DNA of 64,000 nt from positions 1 through 64,000 of the forward strand of contig NZ_MIJB01000003.1 in NCBI RefSeq assembly GCF_002174305.1. The letters are read 5' to 3'. The notes beneath the pieces are model-generated. The model saw only the letters and a program-made list of their open reading frames with translations, made no database searches and had not been told where the DNA came from. The position numbers and the translations under genes were made by a program. The stretch comes from Aeromicrobium sp. PE09-221. GTDB lineage: Bacteria > Actinomycetota > Actinomycetes > Propionibacteriales > Nocardioidaceae. Below are positions 40,858 through 48,214 of the stretch, in pieces; position 1 is the first letter of the stretch, and each line of letters opens with the position of its first letter.

Positions 40858-41986
40858 CCTCACGGGCCCCCGCGAACGAGTGGCGGCGCAGGTTCGCGCC
40901 GATACCGAGCGGCTCATCGCGTTATCGGAGCGGTTACACGCCCATCCGGAGATTGCCTGGCAGGAGCACCGCGCCGCCCGCTGGGTCGCCGAGCCGCTCG
41001 CCGACGCCGGATTCTCGGTAACGGAGAAGTATCTGGGCCTCGAGACGGCATTCCTCGCCACCTACGGCTCAGGGCCGTTCCGTCTCGGCCTCTGCGCGGA
41101 ATACGATGCGCTGCCCGGCCTCGGGCATGCCTGCGGCCACAACCTCATCTCGGCGATCACGGTCGGCGCCGCGCGTGCCCTCGCCCCGGTGGCCGATGAG
41201 CTCGGACTCACCATCGAGGTCTACGGCACGCCCGCGGAGGAGGGCGGCGGAGGCAAGATCGAGATGCTCGACCGGGGCGCGTTCGCAGGTCTGGACCTGG
41301 CGATGATGGCCCATCCGGCCCCTGTCGACGTCGCGGAGGCTCGTCCCTTCGCCGTCTCGCATTCCCATGTCTCCTACCGGGGGAAGTCGGCCCACGCCGC
41401 CGCCTACCCCGAACAGGGCGTTAACGCCGCAGATGCCTTCACAGTGGCGCAGGTGGCCATAGGCCTGTTGCGTCAACAGCTGCCCCCATCGGTGCGGGTA
41501 CACGGTGTCATGACCAATGGCGGCGAGGCGCCCAATGCCATTCCGGCGCATACCGAGGGCCGCTGGTACGTGCGCGCGGAATCGCTGGCTGAGCTTGCCG
41601 AGGTGGAGTCGAAGGTATGGCGGTGCTTCGAGGCCGGTGCGATCGCGACCGGAGCGGAGCTCACGATCGAGCCCGAGAGCAAACCGTATGCGGAGTTCCG
41701 TACCGATGAGGCGGCCCTCTCGGCCTATGTGGCGAATGCACGGCGCCTGGGCCGCGAGTTCGTGAGTGGTGCGGTGGCAGCACGGATGAACCGTGCGTCG
41801 ACCGATATGGGCAATGTGTCCCAGCTGGTGCCCGCGATCCATCCCTATGTGGGCATCAACTCGGGCTCGGCGTCGAATCACCAGCCTGAGTTCGCCGCAC
41901 ACTGCATCGGCCCCGATGCCGAGCGGGCGCTGTTCGACGCGGCCACCGCTCTGGCCTGGACCGCACTCGACACCGTCTCCGGCTGA
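40850..41986 (+). CDS. M20 family amidohydrolase (M20D, AbgB-like)
   Basis: This 378-residue zinc amidohydrolase is related to AbgB and N-acyl-amino-acid amidohydrolases. RLGLCAEYDALPGLGHACGH carries a metal His, EVYGTPAEEGGGGKIEMLD the catalytic Glu, and DLAMMAHPAP another metal His. SGSASNHQPEF near the C-terminus supplies a further His. The dimerisation domain begins at SYRGKSAHAAAYPEQGVNA. It would cleave an amide bond of the imported substrate. A convergent hairpin terminator follows the stop. Confidence 0.92.
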   Translation: MNDLTGPRERVAAQVRADTERLIALSERLHAHPEIAWQEHRAARWVAEPLADAGFSVTEKYLGLETAFLATYGSGPFRLGLCAEYDALPGLGHACGHNLISAITVGAARALAPVADELGLTIEVYGTPAEEGGGGKIEMLDRGAFAGLDLAMMAHPAPVDVAEARPFAVSHSHVSYRGKSAHAAAYPEQGVNAADAFTVAQVAIGLLRQQLPPSVRVHGVMTNGGEAPNAIPAHTEGRWYVRAESLAELAEVESKVWRCFEAGAIATGAELTIEPESKPYAEFRTDEAALSAYVANARRLGREFVSGAVAARMNRASTDMGNVSQLVPAIHPYVGINSGSASNHQPEFAAHCIGPDAERALFDAATALAWTALDTVSG

Positions 41987-42030
41987 CCCCTTCTCGGTCT
42001 CCGGCCGAGCGGCGTCCGCCACGGACATGA

Positions 42031-42072
42031 CGGAGGGGGAGGGATCGCTACTACGCGATCCCTCCCCCTCCG
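42031..42072. terminator. bidirectional terminator, 18-bp stem
   Basis: CGGAGGGGGAGGGATCGC and GCGATCCCTCCCCCTCCG form a perfect stem around TACTAC between the convergent M20 and flavin monooxygenase genes. It can stop transcription from both sides. Confidence 0.85.
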
Positions 42073-42083
42073 GTCACCGTGGG

Positions 42084-43340
42084 TCAGTGCCGGGAGCGAC
42101 GATAAGCCAGGTAGCCGCGCTGGGTGCCGATGTGATCGGCGATGTGCTTGGCATCGTGCCACACGCCCCAGATGAAGCTGGACCCTCGACGCGAGAGCCA
42201 GGGCAACCCGACGAAGTAGACGCCGGGCTCCGCGGACACCCCGCGCCGGTGCGAGGGCCGCCCGGACTCGTCGAGGGCGCCGACCTGCAACCACGAGTAG
42301 TCGGTGGCGAAGCCGGTGGCCCAGAGGATCGTGGTGACACCGGCCGCCCGGAGATCCAGTTCGCGCACCGGCTCGGTCATGCACGCCGGATCGGGGAGGA
42401 ACTCACGCGCCTGCGGCTCCTCGGGAAGATCAAGGCCGTTGCGTTCGAGGTACGCATCGGCAGCATCGAGAAGCTCGAGATACTTGGCATCACCCTCGGC
42501 GATAGTGCGAGCCAGGTCGTCGGCGAAGCCGAGAGTGCCGTCACGGTAGGTGCCGGTGAGGCCGACGAGGGTGATCCCCTTGGCCGCGAGCTCACGGAAG
42601 TCGACCGTCCGTCCGCCGTGAGCGCCGCTCACCGCGATCGTGACGTGTTCGGCACCCTTGGGCGGGGTCTCGGCATCCCAGCGACCGAGCACACCGAGCC
42701 ACCAGCAGAAGTCGCGATCGCGGTAGCTGCGTGGTGGACGGTCGTGAGGCCCCACCGAGAGGTAGACCTCGCGTCCGGCAGCCCTCAGCTCGTCGGCGAT
42801 CTGCACGCCGGACGACCCGGCACCGACCACGAGCACGCCGCCTTCCGGCAGCTGATCGGGGTTTCTATAGGAGCTGGAATGCAGTTGGTGCACAGGGGCG
42901 TCGCGGGGCACGATCGGCGGGATCACCGGCTTCTGGAAAGGGCCGGTCGCGGCGACGACGAAGCGTGCGGTATAGGTGCCGTCGCTCGTCTCCGCGGTGA
43001 AGCCCGGGCCACCGGGGTTGCGACGCACCGAGGTCACCTCGACCCCCGTGCGAATCGGCGCGTCGAACTTCTGCGCATAGTCGGCGAAGTACTGCGCCAC
43101 CTGCTCCTTCGGCGCGAAATCATCGGGCCCGACCTCGGCGAACTCCATGCTCGGGAATCGGTCGTGCCAGGCCGGTCCATTGGCCACCAGCGAGTCCCAG
43201 CGCTCTGAGCGCCAACGCTCGGCGATGCGTCCCCGTTCGAGCACGACATGCCGCACTCCGCCGGAGCTCAGGTGCTCGCTCATCGCGACACCGGCCTGAC
43301 CGCCGCCGACGACGAGGACCTCCACGTCGTGCTTCGACAT
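42084..43340 (-). CDS. flavin-containing monooxygenase-like oxidoreductase
   Basis: This 418-residue class B flavoprotein has VLVVGGGQAGVAMSEHLSSG for FAD near the N-terminus. VLVVGAGSSGVQIADELRAA for NAD(P)H lies at about residues 165-185, and TILWATGFATDYSWLQ is the C-terminal ATG motif. The FxGxxxHxxxY/F fingerprint of classical Baeyer-Villiger and FMO enzymes is not clear: here DAPVHQLHSSSYRN stands in its place, so it belongs to the CzcO-like group. It is convergent with the M20 gene and may share its operator, so it may act on the same compound. Confidence 0.88.
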   Translation of the reverse strand: MSKHDVEVLVVGGGQAGVAMSEHLSSGGVRHVVLERGRIAERWRSERWDSLVANGPAWHDRFPSMEFAEVGPDDFAPKEQVAQYFADYAQKFDAPIRTGVEVTSVRRNPGGPGFTAETSDGTYTARFVVAATGPFQKPVIPPIVPRDAPVHQLHSSSYRNPDQLPEGGVLVVGAGSSGVQIADELRAAGREVYLSVGPHDRPPRSYRDRDFCWWLGVLGRWDAETPPKGAEHVTIAVSGAHGGRTVDFRELAAKGITLVGLTGTYRDGTLGFADDLARTIAEGDAKYLELLDAADAYLERNGLDLPEEPQAREFLPDPACMTEPVRELDLRAAGVTTILWATGFATDYSWLQVGALDESGRPSHRRGVSAEPGVYFVGLPWLSRRGSSFIWGVWHDAKHIADHIGTQRGYLAYRRSRH

Positions 43341-43452
43341 CTTTCACCTCCACTGTGCCCATACCGCTCGGCGTGGGCTCGACCGCGCTTTCCGCGCTTG
43401 CATCGATTCTCGGAGCCCTCACTAGAAGTGTCCAACAGATACTACTGAGCTT

Positions 43453-43471
43453 TTGCATCGCTTCAGCAGAT
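43453..43471 (+). promoter_or_regulatory. putative third operator, upstream of the flavin monooxygenase gene
   Basis: TTGCATCGCTTCAGCAGAT has the same frame of matches (TTGCATC, TT, CAGAT) as the dyad at 39599-39620 read on its other strand. It lies about 112 bp upstream of the ATG at 43340. The match is weaker than for the other two sites. Confidence 0.4.
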
Positions 43472-43631
43472 ACAGTCTCGGCTTCCCGCGATCATCGGTC
43501 TTTGTGCTGGCGGTGGAGTTCGTGACACTCCTTGGACCGACGCTCCTGCTCCTGGTGCCGTTGACGGGACGGTGTGGACGCTCATCTCCCTGGACAACCA
43601 CGATTTCTCGGCGCCACCAGGTCCCGTCGCG

Positions 43632-43660
43632 ATGCGCGTCCTCGCGGCCCGGTCTGGGCC
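43632..43660 (+). repeat. 29-bp copy of a glycosyltransferase gene segment
   Basis: It begins ATGCGCGTCCTCGCGGCCCG and is identical over 29 bases to the minus strand of 5656-5684, 38 kb away. This copy is in non-coding DNA between two minus-strand genes. Its flanks do not match. How it arose is not evident. Confidence 0.75.
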
Positions 43661-43695
43661 CTTCTCTACTGGACGCATCGGTGAACGGGCCGGGC

Positions 43696-43746
43696 GGTCG
43701 CGTGGGTGGGCGGCAAGATCCCTTGTTCACTCCCACCCACGCGACC
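43696..43746. terminator. hairpin past the substrate-binding protein gene
   Basis: GGTCGCGTGGGTGGG and CCCACCCACGCGACC are 15-bp perfect arms around a 21-nt loop containing CAAGATCCCTTGTTC, which can itself form a small stem. It lies 2 bp past the stop of the gene ending at 43749. No T tract follows on the minus strand. Confidence 0.6.
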
Positions 43747-43748
43747 GG

Positions 43749-44933
43749 TCACGGGGCCGTGACCTCCATGCTCTCGGCGGCATCACCCAGCCGGTTCGTC
43801 TCGAGGGTCCTCAGGAATCCGGGGGCGGACGGATCGATGACCTGGATGAGGGAAGCGCGCGAGGGCGGCTCGGCGTCCTCGCCGTAGCTCACGTCCGGGA
43901 CCAGCCCGAGCAGGTCGACCAGACCGAGGGAGTGCCGGGCCTCGCTGATGCCCTCGCGAGAGAGGTCTCCCTCCTCGATCGCCTTCTCCAGGATCTTCGA
44001 CTGCAGCATGGCGACCGCGTAGCCGTAGCTGAAGTAGACACTCGGGTTCTGTGCCGGGGCGTACGTGTCGCGATCCTCGATGAGCTGCTTCATGCCCTCG
44101 GAGTCCTCGTCGCCCCAGGGCGCGGCGAACATCGTGACGATGGTTCCTTCGAGCGCCTGGGCGACCGGGGTCGGCGTGCCGTCGGGGGTGCCGTCACTGG
44201 TCATCAGCTGCTCGATGAAAGCCGGTCCGAAGAACAGCCACTGGGGCGTGAAGCCCTGACTGGCCGCGGTGCCCACGATCGGGCCGGACGCCGACGGAAG
44301 TCCGACGACCACCACGACATCGGCACCGGAAGACTTGAGGCTCTGGACCTGCGCGGTGAAGTCGGTGTCGCCGGCCTTGTACGCCTGGCGGCCGGCGTCC
44401 TCGAACTCGTACTCGTCCAGGGCGGCCTCGAAGCCGCGGATGCCGTCGGCTCCGAGCTCGTCGTTCTGGTAGACGATGCCGACCTTGAGGTCCTTCTCGC
44501 CACCCTCTGTCACGTAGTCGATGCCATTGGCGACGTCGAGGGAGTACGGCGTGCCGAGCGGAGCCAGCGTGGGATCCACGCTCCAGATGGAATCCATCGA
44601 CTGCGGCGTGCTGATGAGGTCGTCGCGCGCCAGAAGGCCCTGGATGGCCTTCGTGGTGGGGCTGCCGAAGGAGGTCAGCAGCGCCGACTGGTCCTTGAGC
44701 TCGTTGTACGACTGGACGTGGAGCTGGGTCTGGTAGCCAGCATCCTTGTCGTCGAAGTCCACCGTCCACCCATCGATCCCGCCGCGATCGTTGAACGCTT
44801 CCCAGAACACACGCATGCCCTCGACGTTGTTCTTGCTCAGCGCTGCCGCTGGACCGCTGGTGGCCGAGATCGACCCGATGGTGATGACCTTGTTGTCGAC
44901 GTCGACGCCCGGACCGCCGGAGACGTCACCCAT
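43749..44933 (-). CDS. branched-chain amino acid-type ABC substrate-binding protein, signal peptide lost
   Basis: This Peripla_BP_6-type binding protein (VITIGSISATSGPAAALSKN, GMRVFWEAFNDRGGIDGW, KVGIVYQNDELGADGIRG, SSGADVVVVVGLPSASGP) is about 394 residues from its first Met. Such proteins are exported lipoproteins, but here no signal peptide or lipobox exists: the conserved mature region starts almost at once (MGDVSGGPGVDVDNKV). The frame is open upstream through a livF fragment to 45236, so a chimera of 495 residues could be made. Either product would stay in the cytoplasm and is probably non-functional for uptake. Confidence 0.82.
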   Translation of the reverse strand: MGDVSGGPGVDVDNKVITIGSISATSGPAAALSKNNVEGMRVFWEAFNDRGGIDGWTVDFDDKDAGYQTQLHVQSYNELKDQSALLTSFGSPTTKAIQGLLARDDLISTPQSMDSIWSVDPTLAPLGTPYSLDVANGIDYVTEGGEKDLKVGIVYQNDELGADGIRGFEAALDEYEFEDAGRQAYKAGDTDFTAQVQSLKSSGADVVVVVGLPSASGPIVGTAASQGFTPQWLFFGPAFIEQLMTSDGTPDGTPTPVAQALEGTIVTMFAAPWGDEDSEGMKQLIEDRDTYAPAQNPSVYFSYGYAVAMLQSKILEKAIEEGDLSREGISEARHSLGLVDLLGLVPDVSYGEDAEPPSRASLIQVIDPSAPGFLRTLETNRLGDAAESMEVTAP

Positions 44934-45236
44934 CGGCGTGCTTGCGTGCGTGGGTTGAACGCGCCGAGGGTCAGGTTCTCCGCGACGGTGAGGTCGGTGA
45001 AGATCCTTCGTCCCTCGAGCGACCTTGCCCCGGAGGAAGGACAGGAGACCACCGAGAGAACGGAGGATCGTCGACTTGCCGGCTCCGTTGGCTCCGAGCA
45101 AAGCCACGGACTCGCCGGCATCGACAGTGAGGTCGACATGCTGGACTCCGACGACGGATCCCCCATAGGTGACCCGCAATCCGGCAACGCTGAGTAGCGC
45201 GTCCGACCCGTGGTCGGCGCGCTGATGACCGCGCAT
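44934..45236 (-). pseudogene. livF-type ATPase fragment with internal deletion, joined to the binding protein gene
   Basis: The first part reads LSVAGLRVTYGGSVVGVQHV and LLGANGAGKSTILRSLGGLL (Walker A) in the frame that continues into the binding protein. At about 45025 the likeness to LivF jumps to the next frame, SLEGRRIFTDLTVAENLTLG, a segment that normally lies about 25 residues further on. The ABC signature, Walker B and all permease genes are missing. At least one deletion removed the middle, and another removed the rest of the transporter together with the signal peptide of the binding protein. Confidence 0.75.
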
Positions 45237-45240
45237 CAGG

Positions 45241-46857
45241 TCAGTCCTGAGGGAGTGGCGCGAGTTCGCCGGAGACGATGGATTCGCGGAGGCGGAACTT
45301 CTGCAGCTTGCCCATGGCGTTGGTGGGGAGCTCGTCGGCGACGTACCAGGCCTTGGGCGTCTTGTGCGGTGCCAGGTGCGTGCGGACGAAGTCGTGCAGC
45401 TCCTGCCCTGTGGGCGTCACATCGGAGGAGAGGGAGACGACGGCGGCGACGGACTCGCCCCACCGTTCATCGGGAACGCCGACGACGATCGCGGTCGCGA
45501 TCGCCTCGTGCTGGATCAGGACGTCCTCGACCTCGCGCGGGTAGATGTTCTCGCCACCCCGGATGACCATGTCCTTGAGTCGTCCGGTGACACGCAGGTA
45601 ACCCCGCTCGTCGAGCGTGCCGAGGTCGCCGGTGTGCAGCCAGCCGTCGGCATCGATGGTCTCGGCGGTCTGGTCGGGCATGTTGTAGTACCCCAGCATC
45701 TGCTGGTAACCCCGTGCGCAGATCTCGCCCACCTCGCCCAGGGCGACGACCTCGCCGGTCAGCGGGTCGAGAACCGCGATCTCGACGTTCCACAGCGGCC
45801 GCCCCACGGTGTGGCACTTGTCGTCGGTGCTGTCGTCGGGACTGGTCTGGGCGATGATCGGGCTCAGCTCGGTCTGGCCATACACCGTAGTGAAGCGGAC
45901 ACCGAACCTGTCTTCGACGGCCGTCACCACGTCCGGCGGGACCGTGTCGCCTCCGGAGAGCACGACCTCGAGTCGCGAGAAATCGTAGCTGTCGAAATCG
46001 GGGTGAGCCAGGAGTCCACGCAGCATGGCCGGAACCCCGAGGTAGTGGTCGGCACCCCATGTCACGATCGAGTCCAACACCAGCGTGGGATCGAACAGCT
46101 CGCAGAGCACGAGAGTGCCGCGCTGGGTGATCGTGCCCAGGCCGGCCATACCGCAGCCCGCGGTGTGGAACAGCGGCATCGCAGAGACCCACACCGTGGC
46201 CTCGGAGCTTTGAGCGCGACGGTGGATGTAGCTGGCGTTGGTCAGCATGGCGCGGTGGCCGAGGCGGGCGCCCTTGGGGAAGCCCGTCGTGCCGGAGGTG
46301 TACTGCAGCTGGGCTGCGGAGCCGGGATCGACCGTAGGCAGGTCGCGATCATCGCTGTGGTTGTCGCGGATCTGATCGAGCCAGCCTTCGAAGGGAATCT
46401 GCTCGCGGACGCCCTTGAGCTGGGGGAGGACCTCGTTCAGGATGGCGCCCATGTCGGTGCCGCGGAAACCGGCCGCGTAGGCGATGCCGACGGAGTCGGA
46501 CTGGTCCAGGAGGTACGCCAGCTCGGCGCCACGCAGGGCGGGATTGGCCGTGACGAGGACGAGTCCGGCGAGGGCCGCGCCATGTTGGAGCACGACCCAC
46601 TCCGGCACGTTCGGGGCCCAGACGGCGATGTGCTCACCGGGCTCGAATCGCTCCAACAACCACTGCGCGGCGTGCTCGGCGTCGGACAGGAGCTCGGCAT
46701 AGGTCCAGGTGCGCGGTTCACGCTCGGGCGCGACGGACACCAGGGCGGTCCGGTCAGGAACCTCAGCGGCGACCCGGCGCAGCAGATCCCCGATGCTGAG
46801 GTCCAGGATCGGAGCAGACTCGTCCGGCGCGACCAGGGAGGTCGTCAGCATCGTCAT
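45241..46857 (-). CDS. AMP-binding acyl-CoA ligase
   Basis: This 538-residue ANL-family enzyme activates a carboxylic acid as acyl-AMP and then acyl-CoA. LQYTSGTTGFPKGARLGHRA is the P-loop (motif I), FTTVYGQTELSPII motif II, DADGWLHTGDLGTLDERGYL motif III and GRLKDMVIRGGENIYPREVE the hinge. PTNAMGKLQKFRLRE carries the catalytic Lys. CAGGAG lies eight to nine bases before ATG 46857 (MTMLTT). It is divergent from an enoyl-CoA hydratase gene, with paired 18-bp palindromes between them. The acid is unknown. Confidence 0.93.
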   Translation of the reverse strand: MTMLTTSLVAPDESAPILDLSIGDLLRRVAAEVPDRTALVSVAPEREPRTWTYAELLSDAEHAAQWLLERFEPGEHIAVWAPNVPEWVVLQHGAALAGLVLVTANPALRGAELAYLLDQSDSVGIAYAAGFRGTDMGAILNEVLPQLKGVREQIPFEGWLDQIRDNHSDDRDLPTVDPGSAAQLQYTSGTTGFPKGARLGHRAMLTNASYIHRRAQSSEATVWVSAMPLFHTAGCGMAGLGTITQRGTLVLCELFDPTLVLDSIVTWGADHYLGVPAMLRGLLAHPDFDSYDFSRLEVVLSGGDTVPPDVVTAVEDRFGVRFTTVYGQTELSPIIAQTSPDDSTDDKCHTVGRPLWNVEIAVLDPLTGEVVALGEVGEICARGYQQMLGYYNMPDQTAETIDADGWLHTGDLGTLDERGYLRVTGRLKDMVIRGGENIYPREVEDVLIQHEAIATAIVVGVPDERWGESVAAVVSLSSDVTPTGQELHDFVRTHLAPHKTPKAWYVADELPTNAMGKLQKFRLRESIVSGELAPLPQD

Positions 46858-46995
46858 CTCAGATCTCCTGACCGTGGATGTGGGAGAGGAAGGAGTGGGG
46901 GTGGGACACGTGGGGCATGGGCACGGTCGCTCCTTGCAATGTCTGGGTCTTGGGCACGGACGGAATCCGCATCGTATGGCAGGGGTCACACTTTC

Positions 46996-47013
46996 ACAGA
47001 CCGGCTGGACTGT
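46996..47013. promoter_or_regulatory. 18-bp palindrome 1 in the divergent promoter region
   Basis: ACAGACCGGCTGGACTGT matches the dyad at 47070-47087 in 14 of 18 positions, with the right arm TGGACTGT identical. It lies 139 bp upstream of the ligase start and may bind the same regulator as site 2. Confidence 0.65.
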
Positions 47014-47069
47014 CAAAGAGTTGTGAAGAATTCTTTCCCGCCGCGCCCCACGATGGCCCCGTGCCGTTG

Positions 47070-47087
47070 ACAGTCCATCTGGACTGT
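47070..47087. promoter_or_regulatory. 18-bp palindrome 2 in the divergent promoter region
   Basis: ACAGTCCATCTGGACTGT is a perfect dyad (ACAGTCCA-TC-TGGACTGT), 63 bp upstream of the enoyl-CoA hydratase ATG. The two sites are 74 bp apart centre to centre, close to seven helical turns. The TetR protein encoded at 51.0-51.6 kb, in the same gene set, is the likely ligand. Confidence 0.7.
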
Positions 47088-47149
47088 GAAACTCTCACGT
47101 AGTTCACGCCACGCCAGGGCACCCGCCTGGCCGATCCTGGAAGGTGTCC

Positions 47150-48040
47150 ATGACACGCGACTTCTCGACGCTCACCTACGAGGTGCGCGACCGCAAGGCC
47201 TACATCACCCTCAATCGTCCCGATCGCCTGAACGCCATCACCCACGAGATGGGCGAGGACATCCGCGCGGCGGTCACCGCCGCGGACCACGATCCCGACG
47301 TGCGCGTCATCGTGATCCAGGGCGCCGGTCGCGCGTTCAGCTCCGGCTACGACCTCAAGATGTACGCCGAGGGCCGCGAGTCCCATCAGGGCGAGGTCTG
47401 GGATCCGATCCAGGACTTCCAGATGATGAAGACCAACACCGATAACTTCTTCACGCTGTGGCGGTCGCTGAAGCCGACCATCGCCAAGGTTCGCGGTTTC
47501 GCGGTCGCCGGCGGCAGCGACATCGCCCTGTCGGCCGACCTGCTCGTCATGGCCGAAGACGCGCGCATCGGCTACATGCCCTCGCGCATCTGGGGTTGCC
47601 CCACCACCGCGATGTGGGTCTATCGCCTCGGCGCCGCCCGGGCCAAGCGCATGCTCCTGACCGGTGACACCATCGACGGGAACAAGGCCCTCGAGTGGGG
47701 ACTGGCCATCGAGGCCGTCCCCGAGGCCGACCTCGATGACGCCGTCGAAGCGCTCGCCGATCGCATGGCCGGTGTCCCGATCAACCAGCTCGTCATGCAG
47801 AAGCTCATGGTCAACCAGGCGTACGACAACATGGGCCTGCAGAGCACGCAGACCATCGCCACCCTCTTCGACGGCGTGACCCGGCACTCCCCCGAGGGTC
47901 GTTGGTTCGTGGACTTCGCACAGAAGCACGGGTTCGATGCCGCCGTGAAGTGGCGCGACCAGGGTCGCTTCATCCCCGACGGCGGGGGCGACCTGCCCAG
48001 CGACGCCGACATCGCCGGCCTCGACGGTCAGCAGGCCTGA
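47150..48040 (+). CDS. enoyl-CoA hydratase/isomerase family protein
   Basis: This 296-residue crotonase-fold protein has the oxyanion-hole segments GAGRAFSSGYDLKMYAEGRE and KPTIAKVRGFAVAGGSDIAL. The IGYMPSRIWGCPTTAMWVYR region follows, where the catalytic Glu of hydratases (as in GxPE) is replaced, so a non-hydratase reaction of the superfamily is possible. GGAAGG lies a few bases before ATG 47150, which decides it over the GTG at 47144. It is the first gene of a plus-strand operon. Confidence 0.9.
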   Translation: MTRDFSTLTYEVRDRKAYITLNRPDRLNAITHEMGEDIRAAVTAADHDPDVRVIVIQGAGRAFSSGYDLKMYAEGRESHQGEVWDPIQDFQMMKTNTDNFFTLWRSLKPTIAKVRGFAVAGGSDIALSADLLVMAEDARIGYMPSRIWGCPTTAMWVYRLGAARAKRMLLTGDTIDGNKALEWGLAIEAVPEADLDDAVEALADRMAGVPINQLVMQKLMVNQAYDNMGLQSTQTIATLFDGVTRHSPEGRWFVDFAQKHGFDAAVKWRDQGRFIPDGGGDLPSDADIAGLDGQQA

Positions 48041-48117
48041 CCTCGCCACGGCCCCTGGAGCACGCCGTCACGTGCGCTCCGGGGGCCGTCCCGGCGAACC
48101 GGGGAGAAGCCCATCCC

Positions 48118-48198
48118 ATGGTCCACCTCGACGGCACTACCGCGATCGTGACCGACACGAGCAAGGCGATGTCGTCCCACCTGACCAAGAAGCCCTGA
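48118..48198 (+). pseudogene. possible 5' remnant of an SDR gene
   Basis: This 26-codon frame, MVHLDGTTAIVTDTSKAMSS and a short tail, resembles the first strand and glycine loop of short-chain dehydrogenases (TAIVTGASxGIG), with the glycines lost. It has a ribosome-binding site (GGGGAGAAG) and stops 16 bp before the intact SDR gene. It could be a decayed paralogue or a short leader peptide. Confidence 0.35.
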
Positions 48199-48214
48199 AG
48201 GGAGCGGAGTGACT

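Noticed and set aside
42084-43340. Classical Baeyer-Villiger or FMO enzyme
   Set aside because: The FxGxxxHxxxY/F fingerprint is not recognisable, so only the broader flavin-containing monooxygenase-like call is made.
45364-47070. 568-codon plus-strand frame opposite the acyl-CoA ligase gene
   Set aside because: It is antisense to an enzyme with all its ANL motifs intact and has no family features.
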